Position numbers and translations under genes: made by a program. A model generated the notes under the pieces. It saw only the letters and a list, made by a program, of their open reading frames with translations. It was not told the origin of the DNA and ran no database searches. From Oscillospiraceae bacterium (GTDB lineage: Bacteria; Bacillota; Clostridia; Oscillospirales; Ruminococcaceae), in contig CAAGBS010000016.1 in NCBI GenBank assembly GCA_900768125.1, positions 1 to 64,000 of the forward strand: a DNA stretch of 64,000 nt. The letters run 5' to 3'. Positions 25,161 to 34,059 of this stretch are shown piece by piece (position 1 is the first letter of the stretch; each line of letters begins with the position of its first letter).

Positions 25161-26240
25161 TTACTGAGCGATAGCGTTTACAGCTTCCTGAGCGTGTGCA
25201 ACGTAAAGCTGTCTGATAGTCTCATTCTCGCCGAGACCGCGGAGCAGGCAGGTCACTTCGTAGCCTTCCTTCTCGAATGCGGACTTCCAGCTGTCGTCCT
25301 CGTCGCCTGCCATGTCGTTGTTTGCGTGGTCGCCTGCAACTACCATCAGCGGCTCGAGAACTACCTTCTTGTAGCTGCCTGCCTTTACGGCTGCGAGTAC
25401 GTCATCGAGGGAGGGAGAAGCTTCAACGGTGCCGACGAAGTAGTTTGCGTGGCCGCCGTTTGTGAGCAGATCCTGCATCTTCCGGTAAACTGCGTTGGAA
25501 TCAGCCTCGGTGCCGTGACCCATGAATACTATTGCGGTCTCGCCGTCGTCGTAGTCCTTTGTCCAGTCAACGATAGCGTCTGCAACGGTCTGGAAATCCT
25601 CGTCGGATGTCAGCAGCGGGTCGCCGATGACGATCTTTTCAAATGCGTCGGAATAATCCGCAATCTTGCCGCAAAGCTCGTCATACTCAAGACCGTTCAT
25701 CAGGTGAGTGGGCTGAACTACCAGGTTCTTTACGCCGTTTGCGACCGCTCTGTCAAGTGACTCGCCGATGTCGTCGATCTTCTCGCCGTCGCGTCTGTTA
25801 ACGTGGTCGATGACGATGTTCGCGGTGAAGCCTCTTCTTACGGAATAGTCAGGGAATGCGGTCTCAAGGTCGTTTTCGATAGCGCCGATAGTCAGGCGGC
25901 GGCTGTCGTTGAAGCTGGTGCCGAAGCTGAGTACCAGAAGTTCGTTATCGCCGATGTCGTCCTGATTTCTGGGATTGTCGAGGGAAGCGTCGCCGGTGTT
26001 GTAGTCCTCGTCGTCCTCTGCTTCTGCGGTCGCAGCTGCTTCAGACTCGGCGGTAGATGCCGCCTGCGCAGTGGAAACGGTGGAGTCCTCGGCGGGAGCG
26101 GTGCTTTCGGCGGTGGTAACAGCGGTGGAATTTGTGGACTCAGCAGCGCCGCTTTCGCTGGAAGTTGTGTTTGCAGAACAGCCTGTGAGTGCGGTTGCAG
26201 CAGCGAGAACTGCCGCAAGAATTAGCTTTGAAGATTTCAT
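25161..26240 (-). CDS. cbiK: Exported lipoprotein sirohydrochlorin cobaltochelatase (CbiK-like)
   Basis: 359 residues from ATG 26240 (AAGGAAAGGAA upstream). The N-terminus is a lipoprotein signal (LTGC, Cys21) followed by an 80-residue Ser/Thr/Ala/Glu-rich spacer. The chelatase domain follows: LLVLSFGTSFNDSR, FMGHGTEADSN and LMVVAGDHANNDMAG with the two metal/catalytic histidines of the CbiK family. CbiK inserts cobalt into sirohydrochlorin. Bacterial CbiK is normally cytoplasmic; an exported form is known in Desulfovibrio. Here it is predicted to sit outside the membrane, directly after a B12 riboswitch and first in an operon with an importer. Confidence 0.87.
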   Translation of the reverse strand: MKSSKLILAAVLAAATALTGCSANTTSSESGAAESTNSTAVTTAESTAPAEDSTVSTAQAASTAESEAAATAEAEDDEDYNTGDASLDNPRNQDDIGDNELLVLSFGTSFNDSRRLTIGAIENDLETAFPDYSVRRGFTANIVIDHVNRRDGEKIDDIGESLDRAVANGVKNLVVQPTHLMNGLEYDELCGKIADYSDAFEKIVIGDPLLTSDEDFQTVADAIVDWTKDYDDGETAIVFMGHGTEADSNAVYRKMQDLLTNGGHANYFVGTVEASPSLDDVLAAVKAGSYKKVVLEPLMVVAGDHANNDMAGDEDDSWKSAFEKEGYEVTCLLRGLGENETIRQLYVAHAQEAVNAIAQ

Positions 26241-26283
26241 AGTTGTGTTCCTTTCCTTATGGAACACGCGGAACGGTTGCATT

Positions 26284-26311
26284 AAAAAAGCCCTCTTCCG
26301 AAGAAAAGGGC
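26284..26311 (-). terminator. Riboswitch-controlled terminator in front of cbiK
   Basis: On the minus strand GCCCTTTTC-ttcgg-AAGAGGGC is followed by TTTTTT. It lies between the riboswitch and the cbiK ribosome site, the expected intrinsic terminator of the expression platform (off when B12 is present). Confidence 0.85.
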
Positions 26312-26395
26312 ACGACAAAACAGGCGTCAGACGGCGCCGGAAAATCGTACGACCAATACCTCGTGATCCGGGATACTATCCCTGTACATTCAGAC

Positions 26396-26565
26396 GGCAG
26401 GTTTCCTGGCTTGAGGATCTTCGCAGAAGACCGCCTTCCCGGTTTCCCAGTGGCTGAAGCTGCGCTTCGTGGATTCTGCTCCCCTGATACAGTGACGAGA
26501 TCGTGCAGGATTCGCACCTGCTTCCCTTTTACCCACAGTCATGAATGCTCATGCTGCGGCACCGT
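26396..26565 (-). ncRNA. Cobalamin riboswitch (leader of the cbiK-btuFCD operon)
   Basis: On the minus strand the leader contains the conserved GGGAAGCAGGTGCGAATCC region, GTCACTG, CCACTGGGAAACCGGGAAGGCG and the B12 box AAGCCAGGAAACCTGCC (26396-26412). The order and spacing fit the adenosylcobalamin aptamer. It is followed by the terminator hairpin at 26284-26311. Confidence 0.95.
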
Positions 26566-26640
26566 CTTACTTATTTGATTTTATTGCCGCGCATTTATCC
26601 GGAATGGCGCGGCGGCTGTGTATACATTCTGCCAAAATGA

Positions 26641-26668
26641 ATTATACCACGAAAATATCAATTTGCAA
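26641..26668 (-). promoter_or_regulatory. Promoter of the cbiK operon
   Basis: On the minus strand TTGCAA (26663-26668) and TATAAT (26641-26646) with a 16-bp spacer. About 70 bases separate the transcription start from the aptamer, including a hairpin of GCCGCGC/GCGCGGC at about 26586-26613. Confidence 0.7.
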
Positions 26669-26810
26669 TACCTTTGTCGAATTTTTGTATCATTGCACAA
26701 ATAATCATGCCCACAAAATTCCGGCTTTGGTGATGATATCTCCCAGCGGCATTCGGGAATATAACCAAAAATTATAGCCCGATATAGGTTAATTTTATTA
26801 GCAAAAGCGG

Positions 26811-26839
26811 TTGAATTTACGCGGGATATGGAGTAAAAT
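26811..26839 (+). promoter_or_regulatory. Promoter of the cobalamin synthesis operon
   Basis: TTGAAT (26811-26816) and TAAAAT (26834-26839), 17-bp spacer, about 15 bp before the second riboswitch. It diverges from the cbiK promoter; the two are about 140 bp apart. Confidence 0.75.
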
Positions 26840-26855
26840 ATAATTATCAATGGGG

Positions 26856-27016
26856 CTGTCGGTGCTTCCCGGAGGGGAAGATAATAGGGAAACAGGTGCA
26901 AGACCTGTGCAGTCACGCTGCCGTAAGGGACAGCTTTTCTCCACGCGTAATGCATGCCACTGCTAAAGCGGGAAGGCGGAGAAAAGCGCTGAATCCGAGC
27001 CGGAAGACCTGCCGAC
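26856..27016 (+). ncRNA. Cobalamin riboswitch (leader of the cbiD-cbiC operon)
   Basis: GTCGGTGC...GGGGAAG-ATAATAGGGAAACAGGTGCAAG, CAGTCACGCTGCCGTAAGG, CCACTGCTAAAGCGGGAAGGCG and the B12 box AGCCGGAAGACCTGCCG (about 26998-27014); P1 forms by GTCGG (26858-26862) with CCGAC. It controls the long rightward operon. Confidence 0.95.
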
Positions 27017-27052
27017 ATAACGCTCCGCGTAACTCTGCGAGCGACGGAGGGA

Positions 27053-27124
27053 CGCAAAAAGTCGGGCGGCTGTCCGGCTGTTTTTTGCGTACTTATCACC
27101 GTGTGCGGAGGCATACGGTTTTTT
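27053..27124 (+). terminator. Tandem hairpin terminators of the second riboswitch
   Basis: Two hairpin-plus-T-run structures lie in a row before cbiD. GTCGG-gcggctgt-CCGGC-tg-TTTTTT (27061-27086) is nested in ACGCAAAAA/TTTTTTGCGT. ACCGTGTGC-ggag-GCATACGGT-TTTTTG follows at 27098-27124. The second ends 17 bases before the cbiD start, so this is a termination-type expression platform. Confidence 0.8.
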
Positions 27125-27140
27125 GTTTTCTGGAGGTTTT

Positions 27141-28277
27141 GTGGACAGATTCGTTTACAGGTCGGGCGAGAAGCTACGCTGCGGATTCACTACCGGAAGC
27201 TGCGCCGCTGCGGCTGCAAAGGCTGCGGCGATGGCTCTGCTGACCGGGACTGCCGTGGAGCGGGTGCAGCTTCCTACGCCGAAAGGGATAACGCTTGATA
27301 TTCCGGTTGGGCGCTGCGAGATATCGGAAAACAGCGCGCTGTGCTCCGTGATAAAGGACAGCGGCGACGACCCGGACATAACCAACGGCATAGAGGTCTG
27401 CGCCCGGGTGGAGCTGTCGGAAAGCGGCATCACAACGGACGGCGGCGAGGGTATCGGCACAGTCACAAAGCCGGGACTTGACCAGCCGCCGGGCGCCGCC
27501 GCGATAAATTCCGTGCCACGGAAGATGATAGCGGCGGCGGTCTCAGAGGTCGCCGAGCAGTGCGACTACCGCGGCGGATTCCACGTTATCATTTCAGTCC
27601 CGAAAGGCACAGAAATAGCCGCGAAGACCTACAATCCGCGCATGGGGATAGAGGGCGGAATATCCATAATCGGCACCACCGGTATAGTCGAGCCGATGAG
27701 CAATTCCGCGCTGGTGGACACTATCCGGCTGGAGGAGCGAATGCGCCGCGAAGAGGGCTGCCGCAGTCTTCTGCTTACCCTCGGGAATTACAGCCAGAGT
27801 TTCATTCAGCGAAATATGCCGTTTGCGCTCGACCGCTGCGTCACCTGCAGCAATTTCATCGGGGAAGCGATAGATTCCGCGCTGGAATACGGCTTCGAGC
27901 GGATACTTTTGATCGGTCATATCGGAAAGATGGTGAAGCTCGGCGCCGGGATAATGAACACGCATTCCGCGCAGGCTGACGGCAGAATTGAGGTGCTCGT
28001 TACCTGCGGACTGCTTGCGGGAGCGGATACCGTCACGCTGAAAAAAATGACCGACTGCGTGACTGCTGACGCTGCGGTCGAGCTTCTGAAAGAGGCGGGA
28101 GTATGCGAAAAGGCGATGGAGATACTCGGCAGGCGCGCTGAATATTACCTGTCGGCAAAGGTGAAAAATTCTGTGCCCATCGGCGCTGTGATGTTTTCGG
28201 ACAAATACGGCATTCTTGTGAATACTCCTGCTTCCGGCGGGCTTGTTGAAAAGATATCGGAGGAATACAATGGTTGA
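27141..28277 (+). CDS. cbiD: Cobalt-precorrin-5B C1-methyltransferase (CbiD)
   Basis: 378 residues from a GTG close behind GGAGG. RCGFTTGSCAAAAAKAAAMA at the N-terminus, GGEGIGTVTKPGLDQPPG and a C-terminal IGHIGKMVKLGAGIMNTHS are typical. It adds the C1 methyl group with S-adenosylmethionine in the anaerobic corrin pathway, after CbiG has opened the lactone. First gene of a tightly packed operon; overlaps cbiF by eight bases. Confidence 0.96.
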   Translation: MDRFVYRSGEKLRCGFTTGSCAAAAAKAAAMALLTGTAVERVQLPTPKGITLDIPVGRCEISENSALCSVIKDSGDDPDITNGIEVCARVELSESGITTDGGEGIGTVTKPGLDQPPGAAAINSVPRKMIAAAVSEVAEQCDYRGGFHVIISVPKGTEIAAKTYNPRMGIEGGISIIGTTGIVEPMSNSALVDTIRLEERMRREEGCRSLLLTLGNYSQSFIQRNMPFALDRCVTCSNFIGEAIDSALEYGFERILLIGHIGKMVKLGAGIMNTHSAQADGRIEVLVTCGLLAGADTVTLKKMTDCVTADAAVELLKEAGVCEKAMEILGRRAEYYLSAKVKNSVPIGAVMFSDKYGILVNTPASGGLVEKISEEYNG

Positions 28278-29031
28278 TTTTGTGGGAGCGGGCTGCGGTG
28301 CGAAAGACCTTATCACTCTCCGCGGGCTGAAGCTGATACAGCAGGCAGATGTCATAATTTACGCAGGCTCGCTGGTGAATCCGGAGCTCCTGGATTACGC
28401 AAAACCGGGCTGTGAAATACATAACAGCGCGCTGATGACTCTTGACGAGGTGATAGCCGTGATATCTCAGGCGGAAGCGGCGGGGAAGAATACAGTACGT
28501 CTTCACACCGGCGACCCGTGCCTTTACGGCGCGATACGCGAGCAGATGGACAGACTGGACGGGCTTGGGATAAAGTACGAGGTATGCCCGGGGGTAAGCA
28601 GCTTCTGCGGCGCGGCGGCGGCTCTCCGTGCGGAATACACTCTGCCCTCCGTCAGCCAGACTGTGATAATCACACGAATGGCGGGCAGAACTCCCGTTCC
28701 GGAGCGCGAAAGCATAGAATCCCTTGCAAGTCATGGCGCGACTATGGTGATATTCCTCAGCACCGGAATGCTGGAGGAACTTTCCGCGCGGCTGATAAGC
28801 GGCGGCTACAGTGCGGACGCGCCCGCCGCGATAGTCTACAAGGCAAGCTGGCGGGACGAAAAGGTCTGCCGCTGCACCGTGGGAACGCTCGCGGAAACGG
28901 CGAAAAATAATGACATTTGCAAGACTGCATTAATAACGGTAGGCGGTTTTCTCGGCAGCGACTACGATTTATCCAGGCTGTATGACAGCGGCTTTTCGAC
29001 TGAATACCGCGCCGCAAAGGAGCATCAATGA
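28270..29031 (+). CDS. cbiF: Cobalt-precorrin-4 C11-methyltransferase (CbiF)
   Basis: 253 residues from ATG 28270 with GGAGG inside the end of cbiD. Tetrapyrrole methylase fold: FVGAGCGAKDLITLRG, RLHTGDPCLYG and CPGVSSFCGAAAAL. It transfers the C11 methyl group. The TGDP motif and the ITRMAGRTPVPE segment separate CbiF from the other methylases. Overlaps cbiG by four bases. Confidence 0.94.
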   Translation: MVDFVGAGCGAKDLITLRGLKLIQQADVIIYAGSLVNPELLDYAKPGCEIHNSALMTLDEVIAVISQAEAAGKNTVRLHTGDPCLYGAIREQMDRLDGLGIKYEVCPGVSSFCGAAAALRAEYTLPSVSQTVIITRMAGRTPVPERESIESLASHGATMVIFLSTGMLEELSARLISGGYSADAPAAIVYKASWRDEKVCRCTVGTLAETAKNNDICKTALITVGGFLGSDYDLSRLYDSGFSTEYRAAKEHQ

Positions 29032-30056
29032 AAGCGGCGGTTTTTTCAGTGACCCGGCGCGGCGGGGAGCTTTCCGGGCGAATCGCGGACGCATTAGCAG
29101 GAAGATATGAAGTCACGCGCTACTGCTTTGAGAAGTATCCGTGCGAGGGTGCGGTGACGTTCGACAGCTTGTCGGAAAAGGTCGCGGAGGTGTTTCGGGA
29201 CTGCGGCGCCGTAATATTCGTCTGCGCCTGCGGGATAGCAGTCCGGGCGGTCGCACCGATGATACAATCGAAGCAGTCCGACCCTGCTGTCGTGGTGCTG
29301 GACGACTGCGGAAAGTTCGCAGTGTCGCTGCTTTCCGGACATCTGGGCGGCGCTAATCGGCTGACCGAGATAATATCCGAAGCGGTCGGTGCGCAGCCAG
29401 TCATAACTACAGCGACCGACACAGGAAAAAAGTTTTCGCCCGACTGCTTCGCGGCAGCCAACGACCTGTATTTCAGTGATTTTGGCGCTGCAAAGCAGAT
29501 AGCTTCCGCTGTGCTGCGCGGCGAAAAAATAGGAGTTAAATCCGACATTGAATGCATTGATTTTCCAGATGGACTGGAGATGTCCGAAAGCGGGCAATAT
29601 GGTATCTGCATTTCGCGCGAAATGACTGAAAAGCCGTTTGATGTAACGCTGAATATGGCTCCGAAAAATATAGTTTTAGGCGTTGGAAGCAGAAAAGGCG
29701 CGGAATTTGAAGCGCTGTCGGGACTGATCAGACGAAGCCTTACCGAGACCGAAATTAATAGAATATGCGAAGTCGCGACTATTGATATAAAGTCCGCGGA
29801 GCCTTGTGTATTGCGGCTTTGCGAGACGCTGAAAGTTCCGCTGAGGACCTACACGGCTGAACAGCTGATGACGGTCGAGGGCGATTTTACAGCTTCGGAA
29901 TTTGTCAGGAAAACGGTCGGGGTCGATAATGTCTGCGAGCGCAGCGCTGCGATGGGCGGCAATACGATAATACTCAGGAAGCAAGCTGCGGACGGCGTTA
30001 CAGCCGCGGCGGCGGAAAGGAAAATGCTGATAGATTTCAGCCGTAAACAGAAATGA
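29028..30056 (+). CDS. cbiG: Cobalt-precorrin-5A hydrolase (CbiG)
   Basis: 342 residues, three segments. The N-terminal domain is AVFSVTRRGGELSGRIA; the middle region is FVCACGIAVRAVAP plus LSGHLGGANRLTE; the C-terminal domain is IVLGVGSRKGAEFEAL with cobalamin-pathway-specific RKT and GVDNVCERSA. It opens the delta-lactone ring and releases acetaldehyde, committing to corrin contraction. In the operon between cbiF and cbiH, with four-base overlaps on both sides. Confidence 0.93.
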   Translation: MKAAVFSVTRRGGELSGRIADALAGRYEVTRYCFEKYPCEGAVTFDSLSEKVAEVFRDCGAVIFVCACGIAVRAVAPMIQSKQSDPAVVVLDDCGKFAVSLLSGHLGGANRLTEIISEAVGAQPVITTATDTGKKFSPDCFAAANDLYFSDFGAAKQIASAVLRGEKIGVKSDIECIDFPDGLEMSESGQYGICISREMTEKPFDVTLNMAPKNIVLGVGSRKGAEFEALSGLIRRSLTETEINRICEVATIDIKSAEPCVLRLCETLKVPLRTYTAEQLMTVEGDFTASEFVRKTVGVDNVCERSAAMGGNTIILRKQAADGVTAAAAERKMLIDFSRKQK

Positions 30057-30781
30057 AACTATTCGTTGTGGGAATGGGCGCGGGAAACTCCGGAGGAATG
30101 ACTGTAGACGCACAGAATGTCATATTGAGCAGCGATATCGTGGTAGGATACACACTCTATGTGGAACTTCTGCGGCAGATATTCCCGGATAAAAACTACC
30201 TCGCAACTGGCATGAAAAGCGAGGTGGAGCGCGTAAAAATGGCGCTTCGGGAAGCAAGTTCGGGCAAGACTGTATCGCTGGTCTGCAGCGGCGACAGCGG
30301 CGTTTACGGCATGGCAGGGCTTGCGCTGGAGCTTTCACTGGAGTACCCCGGAGTTGACATTGAAGTCGTTCCGGGAGTCACGGCTGCACTTAGCGGAGGC
30401 GCGCTTCTCGGCGCTCCGTTGGGGCATGATTTCGCGGTCATAAGCCTGTCAGACCTGCTTACGCCTTGGGAGGTCATTGAAAAGAGACTGCGCGCCGCTG
30501 CAATGGGAGATTTCGCTATCGCGCTGTACAATCCGTCTTCGAAAAAGCGCGCCGACTACCTCGCCAGAGCCTGCGATATCCTGCTGGAGCAGAAGCCAGC
30601 GGATACTGTCTGCGGCATTGCGCGAAATATCGGGCGTAATGGAAGTTCAGTACAAATAATGACATTAGTAGAATTGCACGATACATCTGTGGATATGTTC
30701 TGCACTGTATTCATCGGAAGCAGTTCTACACGTGAGGTAAACGGCAGAATGGTTACTCCGAGGGGATATAAAAATGTCTGA
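30053..30781 (+). CDS. cbiH: Cobalt-factor III / precorrin-3B C17-methyltransferase (CbiH)
   Basis: 242 residues. VVGMGAGNSGGMTVDAQN, VCSGDSGVYGMAGL and ALYNPSSKKRADYLARA identify the C17 methylase that also contracts the ring. No C-terminal ferredoxin extension. Overlaps cbiJ by eight bases. Confidence 0.94.
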   Translation: MKLFVVGMGAGNSGGMTVDAQNVILSSDIVVGYTLYVELLRQIFPDKNYLATGMKSEVERVKMALREASSGKTVSLVCSGDSGVYGMAGLALELSLEYPGVDIEVVPGVTAALSGGALLGAPLGHDFAVISLSDLLTPWEVIEKRLRAAAMGDFAIALYNPSSKKRADYLARACDILLEQKPADTVCGIARNIGRNGSSVQIMTLVELHDTSVDMFCTVFIGSSSTREVNGRMVTPRGYKNV

Positions 30782-31520
30782 GGTGCTTATTTTCGGCGGC
30801 ACGACAGAGGGAAGAATGCTGGCTGAATTTTGCGATATCAAGAAGATACCGGCGGCGGTCAGCGTTACGACTGAATACGGCGCGGGGCTTCTTCCGCAGT
30901 CGGAATACATTCGGGAACTGGTTGGCAATCTTGACACTGAAAAGATGGTCAAACTGATTTCCCCCGGGGATTTTTCGGTCGTGATCGACGCTACTCACCC
31001 GTTCGCTCGAAATGCTTCCGCGAACATCAAAAACGCGTGTGCGGTGGTCGGAATGCGGTGTATCAGACTGCTTCGGGAACCTGCTGAAATCAGAGGAAAA
31101 GTTTTTAACAGCATTCAGGAAATTGTTGAATATTTGAATAAAAACAGCAAAAGAGTTCTGGTCACAACCGGTGGAAATTCAGTCGCGGAGTACACGAAAG
31201 TGCATGATTTCGCCGAACGGCTGACGGTCAGACTATTGCCCGCAGATGGCGTTGCAGAGCGGTGTAAGAGCCTTGGCTATCTGCCGCAGAACCTGATTTT
31301 TGAAAAAGGTCCATTCACCGTGGAACAGAATATCGAGCACATCAGGCGCTCAGGAGCGGAAATACTTGTGACGAAGGAAAGCGGCGCGGCAGGAGGTTTT
31401 CCTGAAAAAGCGGAAGCCGCCGAGTACTGTTCAGTCCAGCTTGTGACGCTGCGCAGACCAGCCGAGGAAGGCTATTCGCTCGCACAGGTGGAGAGTTATC
31501 TTGAAACGGAGTTTAAATGA
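30774..31520 (+). CDS. cbiJ: Cobalt-precorrin-6A reductase (CbiJ)
   Basis: 248 residues. LIFGGTTEGRMLAEF for NAD(P)H binding, VIDATHPFARNASANI, and LVTKESGAAGGFPEKAEAA near the C-terminus are typical of the CbiJ/CobK family. It reduces the macrocycle after ring contraction. Overlaps cbiET by four bases. Confidence 0.93.
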   Translation: MSEVLIFGGTTEGRMLAEFCDIKKIPAAVSVTTEYGAGLLPQSEYIRELVGNLDTEKMVKLISPGDFSVVIDATHPFARNASANIKNACAVVGMRCIRLLREPAEIRGKVFNSIQEIVEYLNKNSKRVLVTTGGNSVAEYTKVHDFAERLTVRLLPADGVAERCKSLGYLPQNLIFEKGPFTVEQNIEHIRRSGAEILVTKESGAAGGFPEKAEAAEYCSVQLVTLRRPAEEGYSLAQVESYLETEFK

Positions 31521-32725
31521 AAAAAGTATACATCATCGGAATCGGAATGAACGGCGCTGAAACGCTGACTCAGCAGGCAAAGCAAATTATCGATGAAGCC
31601 GACTGCCTGATAGGCGCAAACCGCATGCTGGAGCCGTTTTCGACGCTAAACAAACCCGGATTTTCTAGCTGGAACAGCGGTGATATTTCCGATTATATTC
31701 AGCGTTCAGAATATGACACTTTCGCAGTGCTGATGTCGGGGGACTGCGGCTTTTTCAGCGGATCGGAGGGACTTCTCCGCGCGCTTCCAGAAAGTGTGGA
31801 TTTAGAGGTGGTGTGCGGGATTTCAACTCCGGTGTATTTTTGCAGTAAACTGAAGATCCCATGGCAGGATATTCCGACTGTAAACCTGCATGGAGTGTCA
31901 TCAAATATAGCCAGAAATGCTGCAAGATATCATCGGTGTTTTTTCCTGCTGGGCGGAAAGCTGAGAGCGCGCGAGGTGTGCCGCCGTTTGTGCGACTATG
32001 GCATGGGTGGAATCAACGTTTACATAGGCGAATGCCTGGGATACCCGCATGAACGAATCCTGACAGGAAAAGCAGAGACGTTTATTAATATGAATTTTGA
32101 CAATCTATCAGTGTTGATGACCGATAACACCGAGCCAGAATTATTCTCGATATCTGGCATTCCGGACGGTGAGTTTATCAGAGGGGAAGTACCGATGACA
32201 AAAAGCGAGGTGCGAGCGCTGGTTATTTCAAAGCTGGGTATAGCACCCGCTGATGTAGTCTGGGACATAGGCTGTGGAACTGGTTCAGTGTCCGTTGAAA
32301 TGGCTCTGCAATGCTATAACGGCAGGGTGTATTCCGTTGATAAAAAGCCCGAAGCAGTCGCGCTGACAAGACAGAATGCTGTGAAATTTCGCTGCGATAA
32401 TATTGAATCAAGCCAGGGAACTGCCCCTGAATGTCTTGATGAACTTCCCGCTCCGGATAAGGCTTTCATCGGCGGAACGTGCGGAAATCTGAATGCAATT
32501 ATTAAGTCGATTTCTGACAAGAATCACAATGCAGTTGTGGTATTGACTGCAGTTTCGCTTGAAACGCTGAACGAAGCAATGAAAACACTGACTGAGTGTA
32601 AATATGAATATGACATTCTGCAATTATCCGTCACAAGAACTAAAATGGTCGGAAGTCACACAATGCTGAACGCCGAAAATCCTGTTTTCATCATAAAGGG
32701 AGCAAAAAAATGCGTAGAATCATGA
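31517..32725 (+). CDS. cbiET: Cobalt-precorrin-6B C5,C15-methyltransferase/decarboxylase, CbiE-CbiT fusion
   Basis: 402 residues. The N-terminal half (1-205) is CbiE (IIGIGMNGAETLTQQAK, VLMSGDCGFFSGSEGL); the C-terminal half (about 215-402) is CbiT (MTKSEVRALVISKLG, VVWDIGCGTGSVSVEMAL). It methylates C5 and C15 and removes the acetate carboxyl at C12. Salmonella has these as two proteins; the fused form is common in Firmicutes and equals CobL. Overlaps cbiA by 16 bases. Confidence 0.95.
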   Translation: MKKVYIIGIGMNGAETLTQQAKQIIDEADCLIGANRMLEPFSTLNKPGFSSWNSGDISDYIQRSEYDTFAVLMSGDCGFFSGSEGLLRALPESVDLEVVCGISTPVYFCSKLKIPWQDIPTVNLHGVSSNIARNAARYHRCFFLLGGKLRAREVCRRLCDYGMGGINVYIGECLGYPHERILTGKAETFINMNFDNLSVLMTDNTEPELFSISGIPDGEFIRGEVPMTKSEVRALVISKLGIAPADVVWDIGCGTGSVSVEMALQCYNGRVYSVDKKPEAVALTRQNAVKFRCDNIESSQGTAPECLDELPAPDKAFIGGTCGNLNAIIKSISDKNHNAVVVLTAVSLETLNEAMKTLTECKYEYDILQLSVTRTKMVGSHTMLNAENPVFIIKGAKKCVES

Positions 32726-34059
32726 TTGCCGGAACGCACAGCGGCTGCGGTAAAACGACCGTAACATGTGCAATATTGCAGGCGCTGGTTGACCGCGGAA
32801 TGAGGGTCGCTTCGTTTAAATGCGGTCCCGATTATATCGACCCGATGTTTCATCAAAAGGTCATCGGGACTGATTCGCACAACCTTGACGGCTATTTCTG
32901 CGATGGAAAAATGCTTCGCCGTCTAGTCGCGGATAACAGCGCCGGAGCTGATATTTCAGTGATCGAGGGCGTGATGGGATTCTACGACGGAGTAGCCGGC
33001 AAAGCGAGTTCACATGCGGTTTCACGCGAGATAGACTGCCCGGTCGTTATGGTTATAGACTGTAAGGGAATGAGCACTTCCGTCGGCGCGGTTATGAGTG
33101 GTTTTCTGAATTATCGAAAGCCAAATAACATTGTTGGTTTTGTATTTAACAGACTGCCTGAGCAGCTTTCAGAAGATGTTAAAATGCTGTGCCAAGAATT
33201 TTCTACGGAGTTCCTGGGATACATTCCGTTTTGCAAAGATATCTCGCTTGAAAGCCGAAAGCTAGGGCTTACTACTCCTGATGGAATAAGCGATTTAAAG
33301 AACAAGACCAGGCTTCTTGCTTCCAAGGCGGAACAGACCGTTGACATCGAGAGAATGCTTGATTTGGCTGAGAGAGATCAGCTTTCAGACGTTGCTGAAA
33401 TTTCATTTGCGCATGTAAAACGTGTCAGAATAGCAGTCGCCAGAGACGCGGCATTCTCGTTTATTTACAACGATAATATCAGTCTTTTGGAGCGCCTTGG
33501 TGCTGAAATAAAGTATTTTTCACCGCTTGATGATAACAAAGTTCCAGATGATTGCAGCGGGCTGATTCTATGCGGCGGTTATCCCGAATTGTTCGTGAAA
33601 AGGCTTTCTGATAACTGCGAAATGCTTGCTTCGATACGCGGTAAAATTGAAGATGGAATGCCTGTAATTGCGGAGTGCGGAGGGTTTATGTATTTACATG
33701 AAACTCTTGTTTCTGACGACGGAACGGAATACCCGCTCGTCGGGGTGATTCCCGGGAAAACCTTTTCTACACCAAGGCTGCAGCGTTTTGGTTACGTCAG
33801 ACTGCGGGCGAATACTGATAATCTTCTGTGCAAAAAGGGTGAGAACATTCCGGCTCACGAATTTCACTACTGGGATAGTGAAAATTGCGGCGGAGATTTT
33901 GAAGCAGTCAAGGAAAGCAATGGTCGGAAGTGGGACTGCATTCACGCCACGGAAACCATGTATGCGGGATATCCCCATTTGTACTTTTATGCGGATATTC
34001 CGGCGGCGGTTAAGTTTATAGAAGCGTGCAGCAAATATGGAGTAGGATATGACATTTAA
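32710..34059 (+). CDS. cbiA: Cobyrinate a,c-diamide synthase (CbiA)
   Basis: 449 residues. P-loop domain IAGTHSGCGKTTVTCAIL with KCGPDYIDP and HNLDGYF, then a class I glutamine amidotransferase domain with LCGGYPELF and the nucleophile Cys in IAECGGFMYL. It amidates the a and c side chains with glutamine and ATP. Overlaps cobT by 11 bases. Confidence 0.96.
   Translation: MRRIMIAGTHSGCGKTTVTCAILQALVDRGMRVASFKCGPDYIDPMFHQKVIGTDSHNLDGYFCDGKMLRRLVADNSAGADISVIEGVMGFYDGVAGKASSHAVSREIDCPVVMVIDCKGMSTSVGAVMSGFLNYRKPNNIVGFVFNRLPEQLSEDVKMLCQEFSTEFLGYIPFCKDISLESRKLGLTTPDGISDLKNKTRLLASKAEQTVDIERMLDLAERDQLSDVAEISFAHVKRVRIAVARDAAFSFIYNDNISLLERLGAEIKYFSPLDDNKVPDDCSGLILCGGYPELFVKRLSDNCEMLASIRGKIEDGMPVIAECGGFMYLHETLVSDDGTEYPLVGVIPGKTFSTPRLQRFGYVRLRANTDNLLCKKGENIPAHEFHYWDSENCGGDFEAVKESNGRKWDCIHATETMYAGYPHLYFYADIPAAVKFIEACSKYGVGYDI

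Noticed and set aside
24261..25760. 499-residue open frame on the plus strand
   Set aside because: It is antisense to the lipoprotein and cbiK genes, crosses their intergenic region, and its protein has no recognisable domain; it is a codon-bias shadow.
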